This document shows, in pieces, positions 50,702 to 59,837 of a stretch of DNA of 64,000 bases; within the stretch, counting starts at the first letter, position 1; each line of letters starts with the position of its first letter. The stretch comes from Solimicrobium silvestre (GTDB taxonomy: Bacteria; Pseudomonadota; Gammaproteobacteria; Burkholderiales; Burkholderiaceae_D): positions 186,001 through 250,000 of the forward strand of contig NZ_PUGF01000003.1 in the NCBI RefSeq assembly GCF_002976435.1, in the 5' to 3' direction. The notes under the pieces are model-generated. The model did no database searches and was not told the origin of the DNA. It saw only the letters and a program-made list of their open reading frames with translations. The position numbers were made by a program, and so were the translations under genes.

Positions 50702-51403
50702 TTAAGCATAATTTCTTTTCCCAAAAATAGCGCTACCGATTCGCACCATGGTGCTGCCCTCTAAAATCGCCGCTTCCAGATCTGCCGACATGCCCATAGA
50801 TAAGGTATCCAGCGCCAAGCCTTGTTGATTTAACTGTTCTTGCAGCGTTTTAATTTGCTGATAAGGAGTGCGTTGTTGCTCCAGTGTTTGCGCAGGCTCT
50901 GGAATTGCCATCAAACCACGCAAGCGTACATTCGGTAACGCCGCTATTTGTTGGGCAAGTTGTGCTGCCTGATTTATTGGCACGCCGCTTTTTGTTTCTT
51001 GTTCGCTAATATTAATTTGTAAGCAAATATTTAATGGCGGCAAGTTGTCTGGACGCTGTTCTGATAAACGCTCGGCGATTTTTAACCGGTCCACCGCGTG
51101 TGCCCATGAAAAGTTTTGCGCGATTAAACGGGTCTTATTACTTTGAATTGGGCCGATAAAATGCCATTCCAAGGCAAGCTCGGGGGACAAACGGCGTACC
51201 TCCGCCATCTTATCCAAGGCTTCCTGTAAATAATTTTCACCAAAAGCCGTTTGGCCTGCTTTGCCCGCTTCTAAAACAGCTTCCGCATTAAAGGTTTTGG
51301 ACACAGCTAGCAGCTGAATTTCGTGCGGGGAGCGGCCTGCTATTTGCGCAGCATGAATAATCTGTTGCTGTACGGCTTGCAAGTTAATAAGGATTGTGGA
51401 CAT
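50702..51403 (-). CDS. yggS: YggS/PLPBP-family pyridoxal-phosphate homeostasis protein
   Basis: This 233-residue PLP-binding TIM-barrel protein without enzyme activity buffers PLP and affects amino-acid pools. The PLP lysine lies in IQLLAVSKTF. Further family blocks are AFGENYLQEALDKM, LEWHFIGPIQSNKTRLIAQNFSWAHAVDR, LRGLMAIP and LSMGMSADLEAAILEGSTMVRIGSAIFG. It is divergent from pilT and upstream of proC. Confidence 0.96.
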   Translation of the reverse strand: MSTILINLQAVQQQIIHAAQIAGRSPHEIQLLAVSKTFNAEAVLEAGKAGQTAFGENYLQEALDKMAEVRRLSPELALEWHFIGPIQSNKTRLIAQNFSWAHAVDRLKIAERLSEQRPDNLPPLNICLQINISEQETKSGVPINQAAQLAQQIAALPNVRLRGLMAIPEPAQTLEQQRTPYQQIKTLQEQLNQQGLALDTLSMGMSADLEAAILEGSTMVRIGSAIFGKRNYA

Positions 51404-51482
51404 AATCGGGATAATTTACTTTCATGCGCCATGTATTAAGCAAGGCGCCTCAACTTATTTACTTGGACTGTCAGGATTATAA

Positions 51483-52526
51483 ATGGATATTTCCGAACTA
51501 CTCGCGTTCTCAGTCAAGAATAATGCATCCGATTTACATCTGTCCGCCGGCCTGCCGCCGATGATACGGGTTCACGGTGACGTTAGACGTATTAATTTGC
51601 CGCCGCTGGAACACAAAGACGTCCATGCGCTGATTTACGACATCATGAACGATGGGCAGCGTAAACAATTTGAAGAATTCTTAGAATGCGATTTTTCTTT
51701 CGCCATTCCTGGCCTGGCTCGTTTCCGGGTTAATGCATTTAACCAGGAACGTGGCCCTGCCGCGGTACTACGTACCATTCCGTCCAAAGTGCTTTCGCTG
51801 GAACAACTGAATACACCTAAAATTTTTGCTGATTTAGCGTTAAAACCGCGCGGCTTGGTCTTGGTTACTGGCCCTACCGGTTCGGGTAAATCAACTACCT
51901 TGGCGGCGATGGTGAATCATGTCAATGAAAACGAATACGGTCATATTTTGACTGTTGAAGATCCGATTGAATTTGTGCACGATTCTAAAAAATGCCTGAT
52001 TAACCAACGTGAAGTCGGGCCGCACACGATGTCATTCAACAACGCGTTACGTTCCGCATTGCGCGAAGATCCTGACGTGATTCTGGTGGGTGAGTTGCGT
52101 GACTTGGAAACCATCCGCTTGGCACTCACTGCCGCAGAAACTGGTCACTTGGTGTTTGGTACGTTACATACTTCCTCCGCCGCTAAAACAATCGATCGTA
52201 TTGTCGACGTTTTCCCTGCAGAAGAAAAAGAGATGGTGCGTTCGATGCTGTCCGAATCGTTACAGGCAGTTATTTCACAAACGCTGCTTAAAACCAAAGA
52301 TGGTTCTGGCCGTGTTGCTGCGCATGAGATCATGATCGGCACGCCAGCGATTCGTAACTTGATACGTGAAAGTAAAATCGCCCAGATGTATTCTGCGATT
52401 CAAACCGGTAGCAATGTGGGTATGCAAACCTTGGATCAAAATTTAACTGAACTGGTTAAACGTAATCAAATTTCACTTGGCGCTGCACGTTTCGCTGCCA
52501 AAATTCCTGATAATTTCCCAGGCTAA
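51483..52526 (+). CDS. pilT: Type IV pilus retraction ATPase PilT
   Basis: This 347-residue hexameric ATPase depolymerises type IV pili for twitching. It has the PilT N-terminus (LLAFSVKNNASDLHLSAGLPPMIRVHGD), Walker A GPTGSGKST, the Asp box HILTVEDPIEFVH, Walker B DPDVILVGELRDLET, the His box TAAETGHLVFGTLHTSSA, and the retraction-specific AIRNLIRE motif near the C-terminus. It is divergently transcribed from yggS-proC and followed by pilU after 20 bases. Confidence 0.97.
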   Translation: MDISELLAFSVKNNASDLHLSAGLPPMIRVHGDVRRINLPPLEHKDVHALIYDIMNDGQRKQFEEFLECDFSFAIPGLARFRVNAFNQERGPAAVLRTIPSKVLSLEQLNTPKIFADLALKPRGLVLVTGPTGSGKSTTLAAMVNHVNENEYGHILTVEDPIEFVHDSKKCLINQREVGPHTMSFNNALRSALREDPDVILVGELRDLETIRLALTAAETGHLVFGTLHTSSAAKTIDRIVDVFPAEEKEMVRSMLSESLQAVISQTLLKTKDGSGRVAAHEIMIGTPAIRNLIRESKIAQMYSAIQTGSNVGMQTLDQNLTELVKRNQISLGAARFAAKIPDNFPG

Positions 52527-52546
52527 AATAGAAAGAGCTAAGCAAA

Positions 52547-53683
52547 ATGGAACGCGATCAAGCCACCAAGTTCATGAACGATTTATTACGTCTGATGCTC
52601 ACCAAAAATGGCTCAGACTTATTTATCACAGCAGACTTTCCGCCCGCATTTAAGATAGATGGCAAAGTAACGCCGGTATCAAACCAGCCGCTGACGGCCG
52701 CGCATACGATCGAATTAGCGCGCTCCATCATGAACGACAAACAAGCAGCGATGTTTGAACAAACCAAAGAATGTAACTTTGCGATTAACCCTGCGGGACT
52801 AGGGCGCTTCCGGGTTTCTGCCTTTGTGCAACAAAGCCGCGTCGGCATGGTGCTGCGTACAATTACCACCACCATTCCTAAATTTGAAGATCTTGGCCTG
52901 CCGGCTATTTTGAATGACATTGCCATGACCAAGCGCGGTCTGGTGATTATGGTGGGTGCGACTGGTTCAGGGAAATCCACTTCCTTAGCAGCGATGGTTG
53001 GGTACCGCAACGCCAATAGTTACGGCCACATTATTACGGTGGAAGATCCGATTGAATACGTGCATCCACATAACAACTGCATCGTTACGCAACGTGAAGT
53101 GGGTATTGATACGGAAGACTGGGGAGCCGCGTTAAAGAACTCGCTGCGTCAGGCGCCCGATGTTATTCAGATTGGTGAAATTCGTGACCGCGAAACGATG
53201 GATCATGCCATCGCCTTTGCCGAAACGGGTCACTTATGTTTAGCCACATTACATGCCAACAGCACCAACCAAGCACTCGACCGGATTATTAACTTTTTCC
53301 CTGAAGAGCGTCGTCAACAATTGTTGATGGATTTGTCGCTGAATTTAAAAGCCGTTGTTTCTCAACGTTTAATTCCTTTGCGAGGAACCAAAGGACGTTG
53401 TGCTGCATTAGAAATTTTAATCAACTCACCGTTGATTGGTGACTTGATCTTTAAAGGTCAGGTGCACGAAATTAAAGAGGTCATGAAAAAATCACGCGAA
53501 CATGGCATGCAGACATTTGATCAGTCGCTCTTTGAGTTATATGAAGCGCAAAAAATCTCTTATGAAGATGCGTTACGCAATGCCGATTCGGTCAATGAAT
53601 TGCGCCTGGCAATTATGTTGCACGGTAAAGAAGCTAAAGAACGTGACTTGAACAGCGGCACCCAACATTTAGGAATTGTATGA
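52547..53683 (+). CDS. pilU: PilT-dependent pilus retraction ATPase PilU
   Basis: This 378-residue PilT paralog has [24 protein letters not shown] at the N-terminus, Walker [63 protein letters not shown], and the longer PilU-type C-terminus. PilU assists PilT in strong retraction. Its stop overlaps the glutathione peroxidase start by four bases. Confidence 0.96.
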   Translation: MERDQATKFMNDLLRLMLTKNGSDLFITADFPPAFKIDGKVTPVSNQPLTAAHTIELARSIMNDKQAAMFEQTKECNFAINPAGLGRFRVSAFVQQSRVGMVLRTITTTIPKFEDLGLPAILNDIAMTKRGLVIMVGATGSGKSTSLAAMVGYRNANSYGHIITVEDPIEYVHPHNNCIVTQREVGIDTEDWGAALKNSLRQAPDVIQIGEIRDRETMDHAIAFAETGHLCLATLHANSTNQALDRIINFFPEERRQQLLMDLSLNLKAVVSQRLIPLRGTKGRCAALEILINSPLIGDLIFKGQVHEIKEVMKKSREHGMQTFDQSLFELYEAQKISYEDALRNADSVNELRLAIMLHGKEAKERDLNSGTQHLGIV

Positions 53684-54165
53684 GTAATGTTTATGATTTT
53701 TCAGCCACCAGTTTGGCTGGCCAGCCTGTGTCATTAAGTGATTACAAGGGCAAAGTTATACTGATCGTCAATACGGCCAGCGCGTGTGGCTTTACGCCGC
53801 AATACAAGGGATTAGAAGCGCTTTACCAGGAATTTAAAGATCTTGGCGTTGTGGTGTTGGGATTTCCATGCAATCAATTTGGTCGCCAGGAACCGGGAAC
53901 GGCGTTAGAAATTGGTGCGTTTTGCGAAAAAAATTATGGCGTTACTTTTCCCTTATTTGAAAAAATAGATGTCAATGGTGATGAAGCGCATCCGCTCTTT
54001 CAATATCTGAAACAACACGCACCCGGTGTGCTTGGTAGCGCTGCGATCAAGTGGAATTTCACTAAATTTTTAATAAAAAAAGATGGCACCGTTTATGACC
54101 GCTACGCGCCGCTCACTAAACCGGAAGAGTTAATTGAAGATGTAAAAAGTTTACTGGAAGAGTAA
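53680..54165 (+). CDS. Glutathione peroxidase-family thiol peroxidase
   Basis: This 161-residue peroxidase carries the peroxidatic Cys in [16 protein letters not shown] (Cys, not selenocysteine) and the Gln and Trp partners in [13 protein letters not shown] and [10 protein letters not shown]. It reduces hydroperoxides using glutathione or thioredoxin. It overlaps pilU by four bases, so it is translated from the same message, though no functional link to pili is evident. Confidence 0.95.
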   Translation: MSNVYDFSATSLAGQPVSLSDYKGKVILIVNTASACGFTPQYKGLEALYQEFKDLGVVVLGFPCNQFGRQEPGTALEIGAFCEKNYGVTFPLFEKIDVNGDEAHPLFQYLKQHAPGVLGSAAIKWNFTKFLIKKDGTVYDRYAPLTKPEELIEDVKSLLEE

Positions 54166-54218
54166 TTGCACTTGGTGCAAACTTCTGCTTGTAATTCACC
54201 ACTTTTTCGGATTTAGTA

Positions 54219-54797
54219 ATGAAAAAATTGTTCGGCTTTATCGCAGCACTGACTTTACTGGCAAGCTCTCAAGTATTCGCACAAACGACTAAACCTACTC
54301 AGGAATCGTTGCAAAAATTATTTGAAATAACGGAAGTAAGTTCCATGATTCCAAAACTTCAAAGCCAGTTGGAAGCAGCGGTGAATCATTTGGTTCAAGA
54401 GGCGATGAAGGGAAAAACAATCACTCCGGACCAACAAAAAGCACTTGATGCATTCCGTGCAAAAATCATCAAAATTCAAAATGATGAAATTAGCTGGAAT
54501 GCGATGGAGCCAAGAATTGCAGAAATTTATGGAAATACGTTAAGTCAGGCCGATGTTGATGGCATGATTGCTTTTTATCAATCGCCAGCCGGCATATCCT
54601 TTAGTAAAAAAATGCCTGAAATCATGCAACAAACCATGAACATGATGCAAAAAATGATGGGGCCGTTGATGGAAAAAATGGGAGCGGCGCAAGCTGAATT
54701 AGCACAAGATTTAAAACCTGAGGTGAAATCGGATGTAAAACCGGAGGTTAATCCGGATCTAAAACCCGAATTAACACAAGCATCACCTCAGAAATAA
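54219..54797 (+). CDS. Secreted DUF2059-family protein
   Basis: This 192-residue protein has a signal peptide (KKLFGFIAALTLLASSQVFA). A helical DUF2059 domain (about 28-150) follows, with LQKLFEITEVSSMIPKLQSQ and MIAFYQSPAGISFSKKMPEIMQQ. The C-terminal tail (about 165-190) is made of imperfect repeats of a P(E/D)(V/L)K(S/P)(D/E) unit. The function of the family is unknown. It follows the peroxidase gene by 53 bases and ends before a strong terminator. Confidence 0.85.
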   Translation: MKKLFGFIAALTLLASSQVFAQTTKPTQESLQKLFEITEVSSMIPKLQSQLEAAVNHLVQEAMKGKTITPDQQKALDAFRAKIIKIQNDEISWNAMEPRIAEIYGNTLSQADVDGMIAFYQSPAGISFSKKMPEIMQQTMNMMQKMMGPLMEKMGAAQAELAQDLKPEVKSDVKPEVNPDLKPELTQASPQK

Positions 54798-54800
54798 TGA

Positions 54801-54831
54801 AAAAGGGCACTTAATCTAAGTGCCCTTTTTT
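54801..54831. terminator. Bidirectional intrinsic terminator
   Basis: AAAGGGCACTTA and TAAGTGCCCTTT form a 12-bp stem with a short loop and an adjoining T-run on the plus strand and A-run side for the minus strand. It separates the convergent DUF2059 and metF genes. Confidence 0.92.
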
Positions 54832-54853
54832 ATTTACCGAATAAAACAAAACA

Positions 54854-55681
54854 TCACAGCAAGCGCTGCCAAATCGCACTAGTTGCTACCGCTTGATTCA
54901 TGGAATAGAAATGCAAACCCGGTGCACCACCGGCCAGTAATCGTTCGCACAATTGCGTGACCACATCCAGCCCAAATGCTTTAATGGAAGCGCTATCATC
55001 GCCATAACTGGCTAATTTCAAACGCACCCAGCGTGGGATTTCAGCACCGCACATTTCAGAAAAACGCATTAACTGCGTGTAGTTGGTGATGGGCATAATA
55101 CCAGCCACAATCGGGACATTCACGCCGAGTTTATTGGCGGCGTCTACAAACTGAAAATAGGCGTCGGCATTGTAAAAATACTGGGTAATTGCTGCATCGG
55201 CACCCGCTTGAATTTTACGTGCGAAGTTTTTCAAATCGTCTTGCGGTGAACGGGCTTGTGGGTGCATTTCCGGATAAGCAGCAACTTCAATCCGAAACCA
55301 GTCGCCGGTTTCTTTACGGATAAATTCAACCAATTCACTGGCATAACGGAATTCGCCTCCAGCACCGTATCCACTCGGCAAGTCACCACGCAACGCCACT
55401 AGGCGATGAATGTCATTGGCTTTATATTGCTGCAAAATGGCGCGAATTGATTCAGCGCTTCCGCCAACACAAGACAAATGCGGTGCTGCAGCAAACCCTT
55501 CTGCGCGCATTTCCAATACGGTGTCTAAAGTGCCTTGCTGGGTCGTGCCACCCGCACCAAACGTGACGGAGAAATAGGTTGGATTTAACACAGCCAGCTT
55601 TGCGCGGACTATGCGTAATTTCTCAACTCCTTCAGGTGTTTTAGGAGGGAAAAATTCAATACTAAAATTAGGTTGTGGCAT
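54854..55681 (-). CDS. metF: 5,10-methylenetetrahydrofolate reductase
   Basis: This 275-residue flavoenzyme makes 5-methyl-THF for methionine synthesis. It begins with NFSIEFFPPKTPEG, and has SVTFGAGGTT, HLSCVGGS, LRGDLPSGYG, DAAITQYFYNADAYFQF and VPIVAGIMPITNY, ending in LHFYSMNQA. It lies downstream of ahcY and the holin-like gene on the same strand, in the SAH-riboswitch operon typical of Burkholderiales. Confidence 0.97.
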   Translation of the reverse strand: MPQPNFSIEFFPPKTPEGVEKLRIVRAKLAVLNPTYFSVTFGAGGTTQQGTLDTVLEMRAEGFAAAPHLSCVGGSAESIRAILQQYKANDIHRLVALRGDLPSGYGAGGEFRYASELVEFIRKETGDWFRIEVAAYPEMHPQARSPQDDLKNFARKIQAGADAAITQYFYNADAYFQFVDAANKLGVNVPIVAGIMPITNYTQLMRFSEMCGAEIPRWVRLKLASYGDDSASIKAFGLDVVTQLCERLLAGGAPGLHFYSMNQAVATSAIWQRLL

Positions 55682-55709
55682 GAGCTTAGTCTCGCAATTC
55701 GTTTCGTGA

Positions 55710-56051
55710 TTAGTCTTTAAGTATTAAAGTCGAGAGCGCCCAGGAAATAACGCTATAGAGCATTGCTGCAAGCACCGCAGACCAAAATCCTGCAACATGG
55801 AAACCGGTAAACATGGTTGCCACCATCCAAAACAATAGTCCATTTAACACCAGCACAAATAAACCTAAACTAACGACGGTGACAGGCAAGGTCAGTAATA
55901 ATAAAATCGGCCGCAATACCGTGTTCACAAAACCTAACACTACCGCAACTAATAAGGCAGTCGCGAAACTGTCGATGCTGACGGAATGCATTAAATACGG
56001 CAATGCCAATAGTGCCAGGGCATTGATTAACCATGTAGCTAACAGACGCAT
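55710..56051 (-). CDS. Holin-like four-helix membrane protein (PF04020 type)
   Basis: This 113-residue protein has four membrane helices and the family pattern LLATWLINALALLALPYLM, ALLVAVVLGFVNTVLRPILLLLTLPVTVVSLGLFVLVLNGLLFWM. The ATG at 56051 follows GGAGACCTC. Despite the phage holin family name, this YvlD-like protein is a normal chromosomal neighbour of ahcY and metF in beta-proteobacteria. Its function is unknown. Confidence 0.88.
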   Translation of the reverse strand: MRLLATWLINALALLALPYLMHSVSIDSFATALLVAVVLGFVNTVLRPILLLLTLPVTVVSLGLFVLVLNGLLFWMVATMFTGFHVAGFWSAVLAAMLYSVISWALSTLILKD

Positions 56052-56074
56052 GAGGTCTCCTATAGTTGTTATCT

Positions 56075-56189
56075 GTAGGGTGGGCACAGGTTCATCGTGC
56101 CCACGCGTAACCGTACATCAACAACGGATTTGTGTAAAAATATTATAGATCGAAGAGAACGCGTGGGCACAAAACCGTGCCCACCCTAC
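56075..56189. repeat. 115-bp inverted-repeat element
   Basis: GTAGGGTGGGCAC (56075-56087) and GTGCCCACCCTAC (56177-56189) are perfect terminal inverted repeats. Inner parts (CGTGCCCACGCGT and ACGCGTGGGCAC) also pair. It fills the spacer between ahcY and the holin-like gene. It encodes nothing and looks like a small dispersed palindromic or MITE-like unit. Confidence 0.8.
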
Positions 56190-56197
56190 GAAAATAA

Positions 56198-57604
56198 TCA
56201 ATAACGATAATGATCAGTTTTGTACGGGCCTTCTTTTGGCACGCCAATATAAGCCGCTTGCTGGTCGGTGAGTACGCTCAATTGTGCATTGAGTTTTTTC
56301 AATTGCAAACGCGCGACTTTTTCATCCAGATGCTTAGGCAAGGTATATACGCCAACTGGGTATTTGCCTGGATTAGCAAACAGCTCAATCTGCGCAATCG
56401 TTTGATTAGCGAAAGAAGAGCTCATTACATACGATGGATGACCAGTACCGCAACCCAAATTAACCAGGCGACCTTTAGCCAACAAAATGATACGTTTTCC
56501 GCTAGGGAAAATCACGTGATCAACTTGTGGCTTGATGTTGTCCCACTCGTATTTTTCTAATGAAGCTACGTCGATCTCATTATCAAAATGGCCGATATTA
56601 GAAACGATCGCCTGATCTTTCATCGCCAGCATATGTTCATGCGTAATCACATGATAGTTACCGGTGGTAGTCACGAAAATATCGCCTTGTGCAGCAGCGT
56701 ATTCCATGGTCACTACGCGGTAGCCTTCCATGGCCGCTTGCAGGGCGCAAATCGGGTCAATTTCTGTTACCCAAACTTGGGCTGACAAGGCGCGCATCGC
56801 TTGCGCACAACCTTTACCCACGTCGCCGTAACCGATGATGACGGCAACTTTACCGGCGATCATGACGTCGGTGGCACGCTTAATACCATCCACTAACGAT
56901 TCGCGGCAACCGTATAAATTATCAAACTTGGATTTGGTAACGGAGTCATTCACATTAATCGCAGGAAAAGCCAATTTGCCTTCTTTATGCATCTGGTACA
57001 AACGATGCACGCCGGTCGTGGTTTCTTCGGTCACGCCTTTAATTGCTGCCAGGCGTGTTGAATACCAGCTACCGTCAACAGTGAGATGTTTTTTGATCGA
57101 ATTAAACAGGCAGATTTCTTCTTCTGAACCTGGATTATTCAAGACGGAACTGTCTTTTTCAGCACGGCTACCCAGGTGCAACAACAGCGTAGCGTCGCCG
57201 CCGTCATCCAAGATCATGTTCGCAGGCTGGTCAGCCCAGTCAAAAATACGATGCGTGAATTCCCAATATTCATCAAGATTTTCACCTTTGAAGGCAAATA
57301 CCGGATGACCGGCTTCAGCAATCGCCGCAGCAGCTTGATCTTGAGTTGAGTAGATATTGCACGAAGCCCAGCGCACTTCCGCGCCGAGTGCAGTCAGTGT
57401 TTCAATTAGCACGGCTGTTTGAATCGTCATGTGCAAAGAACCGGCAATGCGCGCACCGCGTAACGGTTGGCTGGCAGCGAATTCTTCACGAATCGCCATT
57501 AAGCCGGGCATTTCTGTTTCTGCGATATTGATTTCTTTACGTCCCCATGCGGCCAAGCTAATGTCGGCGACGAGGTAATCTTTGTTTTTATTGATGGCGT
57601 TCAT
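56198..57604 (-). CDS. ahcY: Adenosylhomocysteinase
   Basis: This 468-residue enzyme hydrolyses S-adenosylhomocysteine to adenosine and homocysteine using bound NAD. It shows [32 protein letters not shown], the [19 protein letters not shown] stretch, and the NAD site [17 protein letters not shown], and ends in KTDHYRY. The ATG at 57604 follows a strong AAAGGAGG. Expression should be controlled by the SAH riboswitch directly upstream. Confidence 0.98.
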   Translation of the reverse strand: MNAINKNKDYLVADISLAAWGRKEINIAETEMPGLMAIREEFAASQPLRGARIAGSLHMTIQTAVLIETLTALGAEVRWASCNIYSTQDQAAAAIAEAGHPVFAFKGENLDEYWEFTHRIFDWADQPANMILDDGGDATLLLHLGSRAEKDSSVLNNPGSEEEICLFNSIKKHLTVDGSWYSTRLAAIKGVTEETTTGVHRLYQMHKEGKLAFPAINVNDSVTKSKFDNLYGCRESLVDGIKRATDVMIAGKVAVIIGYGDVGKGCAQAMRALSAQVWVTEIDPICALQAAMEGYRVVTMEYAAAQGDIFVTTTGNYHVITHEHMLAMKDQAIVSNIGHFDNEIDVASLEKYEWDNIKPQVDHVIFPSGKRIILLAKGRLVNLGCGTGHPSYVMSSSFANQTIAQIELFANPGKYPVGVYTLPKHLDEKVARLQLKKLNAQLSVLTDQQAAYIGVPKEGPYKTDHYRY

Positions 57605-57631
57605 CACGCCCTCCTTTCAGTTGAAAAAAGT

Positions 57632-57720
57632 AACGTGAGCGCAGTTGCGGTGTGAATTCTCCAAGCCTGGCAAAATACCGATTAATGTTTTAATCTTACT
57701 TTGTCGCAACGCTCCTTGGG
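57632..57720 (-). promoter_or_regulatory. SAH riboswitch upstream of ahcY
   Basis: The minus strand shows the conserved blocks of the S-adenosylhomocysteine aptamer in order: CCCAAGGAGCGTTGCGAC, then CCAGGCTTGG, then GCAACTGCGCTCACG. CCAAG/CTTGG forms the basal stem, and GAGCG pairs with CGCTC. The element ends about 28 bases before the start codon. This riboswitch turns ahcY on when SAH accumulates. A TATACT -10-like box lies just upstream. Confidence 0.92.
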
Positions 57721-57950
57721 AAACGGAAGTATACAGCAAAAAGCAACAAATGCCAGCTGCTGCTCACGTATCTTGATCATTGTAGGAGATTTTTTGTGGA
57801 ACTAAAGGCGTTTAATCGGGTGCTGGTTTTAGTGAGTTTGTGAGGAATTTTCGGGAAATTTGCCATTTTTCCATGTACTTCACTGTTTTTTGACGGTAGC
57901 AGAGTAGATACAAAGGACTGCTCAATCAGTTAAGCCAATAACAATAATAT

Positions 57951-58042
57951 CGTCATTCCCGCGCAGGCGGGAATCCAGTGCACGTAGTGCCGTCAATGGT
58001 AGATTTACGAGCTTCTGGATCCCCGCCTGCGCGGGAATGACG
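57951..58042. repeat. REP-like palindromic element
   Basis: Arms CGTCATTCCCGCGCAGGCGG and the complementary CCTGCGCGGGAATGACG side enclose a central spacer, giving a 92-bp palindrome. It is a second complete copy of the element at 10389-10481. It lies in the gap between ahcY (57605-58076 region) and the ABC exporter; the rest of that gap, beyond the riboswitch, holds no gene. Confidence 0.85.
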
Positions 58043-58076
58043 TTATTTAGGTTTTTAGCTTCACTGGAACGCCTCC

Positions 58077-59837
58077 TTACTCTTCCAACGCCTGCAATAA
58101 ATACAGTTTTTGGTAAATGCCTTGCGGCAACTCCATCAATTCCGCATGCCGTCCTTGCTCCATCAATTTGCCATGATTGAGCACAATAATCTGGTCAGCG
58201 TCCCGTATCGTAGAAAGCCGATGCGCAATGGCGATGATGGTGACTTTACCGCGCAATTCCGCCAAGGCTGTTTGCACCACTTGTTCGGTTTCGCTGTCGA
58301 TATGCGAGGTTGCCTCATCCAGCAATAACAACACCGGATCGCCCGCCAAGGCGCGTGCAATCGCTAGCAATTGCTTTTGTCCGGTAGATAATTTCGCACC
58401 ACCTTCGCCTAGCTCTGTGTCGTAACCGTGCGACAGGTGTTGAATAAATCCATGTGCGTGAGCGCTTCTGGCGGCGGCTTCTATTTGCGCCTGCGTTAAC
58501 TCGCGTCCCATTGCAATATTGTCGCGCACGCTGGCAGCCAGTAAAAAGGGCTCTTGCGGCACCAAACCCACTTTAAGCCGGAATTCTTCTTCGCTGACGC
58601 CAGCTAATGGCAAACCATCTAATTCAATACGGCCGGATTGCGCTATATAAAAGCGCAATAACAAACTCAGCAAGGTCGATTTTCCGCTGCCGGTATGTCC
58701 AACCACGCCGTAAAAATTTCCGGCTTTAATCTGCAAATTAATATTGTGCAAAACCGGATGGGCCGGATCATAGCCAAAACTAACGTCATGAAAAGCCACG
58801 CTACCGCTGCGCAATTTTTGCGTTGAAGTTGGATAAAGTTCGGTGCTTTCATTGAGTAAAGTGTTGACCCGCGCAGCGGATACCACCGCTTGCTGAATCT
58901 GCCCGAATTGCATGGTGATTTGAATTAAGGGATCAACCACGCGCGCAATGTAACTCACAAAGGCATACAAGATACCGACTTCAATGCCGCTAAAAGTGCG
59001 CTGACTAAAACTGTAAATAACCACCACCAGCAACATCGAATTCATCAAATCCAAGGCCGGACGTAATAGCCAGGCATTAGCACGCAATTCTGCAATACGC
59101 GCTTGGTAATGCGATTGATTGGTTGCGCCAAAACGCGCCGCAAAACGACCATCCGCCAAGCTGGCTTGTAGCACGCTCATACCAGCAATGCTTTCGGCCA
59201 ATTGCGCATTTAAATCGCTACGCAATTGCCGCGCACGCGCCACTGCTGGTGCGCTCCATTTTTGATAAAACCAAACTATCACCACCATGGCGGGAATTAA
59301 GGTTGCTACGATCAGCATCAAGCGCCAGTCCAGCCAAGCCATGGCCGCTAACGCGCCCAACACCACAATCGAGCTATCCAACATCACAAACAGCACTTGT
59401 ACGTACAAGTTTTTGACTGCTTCTGTGTCATTGGTGACGCGGCTCACTAATTGCCCGGTAATGGCTTTATCAAAAAAACTCATCGGCAAACGCAATACAT
59501 GGGCATACACCTGCTCGCGCAAACGTCGCACCGAACGCATCGCCACACCGGCCAGTCGCAACAATTGCAAATAACGCAGCCAGGTCGCCATGCAACCAGT
59601 CAAGAAATTAGCCAATAAAAGGCCGCCGATCCAAACCCAATCGGCGTGCTTGGGCAGTAAATAATTATCAATGAAAGCTTTGCCCAATAAGGGACCCATT
59701 GCTTCAAGGCCAGCTGCAATTGCTAGTAAAAAAATACCGACCCAGACATGCGATTGATCGATTTTCGCTGCGCTTTTTAGCAATTGAACTGCTTGCCATT
59801 TTTCGTTTTTTTTCATATTAAGAATTTCAGAGTTCAT
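58077..59837 (-). CDS. ABC exporter half-transporter, MdlB-like
   Basis: This 586-residue protein has a six-helix membrane domain (about 25-320) and an ATPase domain (about 345-580): Walker A GHTGSGKST, Q-loop GLVPQEPFLLAASV, a signature LSTGQKQLLAIARAL (Thr in place of the usual Gly), Walker B LLLLDEATSHID and H-loop AHRL. It pairs with the overlapping upstream half-transporter as a heterodimeric multidrug- or lipid-type exporter, like E. coli MdlAB. Confidence 0.92.
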   Translation of the reverse strand: MNSEILNMKKNEKWQAVQLLKSAAKIDQSHVWVGIFLLAIAAGLEAMGPLLGKAFIDNYLLPKHADWVWIGGLLLANFLTGCMATWLRYLQLLRLAGVAMRSVRRLREQVYAHVLRLPMSFFDKAITGQLVSRVTNDTEAVKNLYVQVLFVMLDSSIVVLGALAAMAWLDWRLMLIVATLIPAMVVIVWFYQKWSAPAVARARQLRSDLNAQLAESIAGMSVLQASLADGRFAARFGATNQSHYQARIAELRANAWLLRPALDLMNSMLLVVVIYSFSQRTFSGIEVGILYAFVSYIARVVDPLIQITMQFGQIQQAVVSAARVNTLLNESTELYPTSTQKLRSGSVAFHDVSFGYDPAHPVLHNINLQIKAGNFYGVVGHTGSGKSTLLSLLLRFYIAQSGRIELDGLPLAGVSEEEFRLKVGLVPQEPFLLAASVRDNIAMGRELTQAQIEAAARSAHAHGFIQHLSHGYDTELGEGGAKLSTGQKQLLAIARALAGDPVLLLLDEATSHIDSETEQVVQTALAELRGKVTIIAIAHRLSTIRDADQIIVLNHGKLMEQGRHAELMELPQGIYQKLYLLQALEE

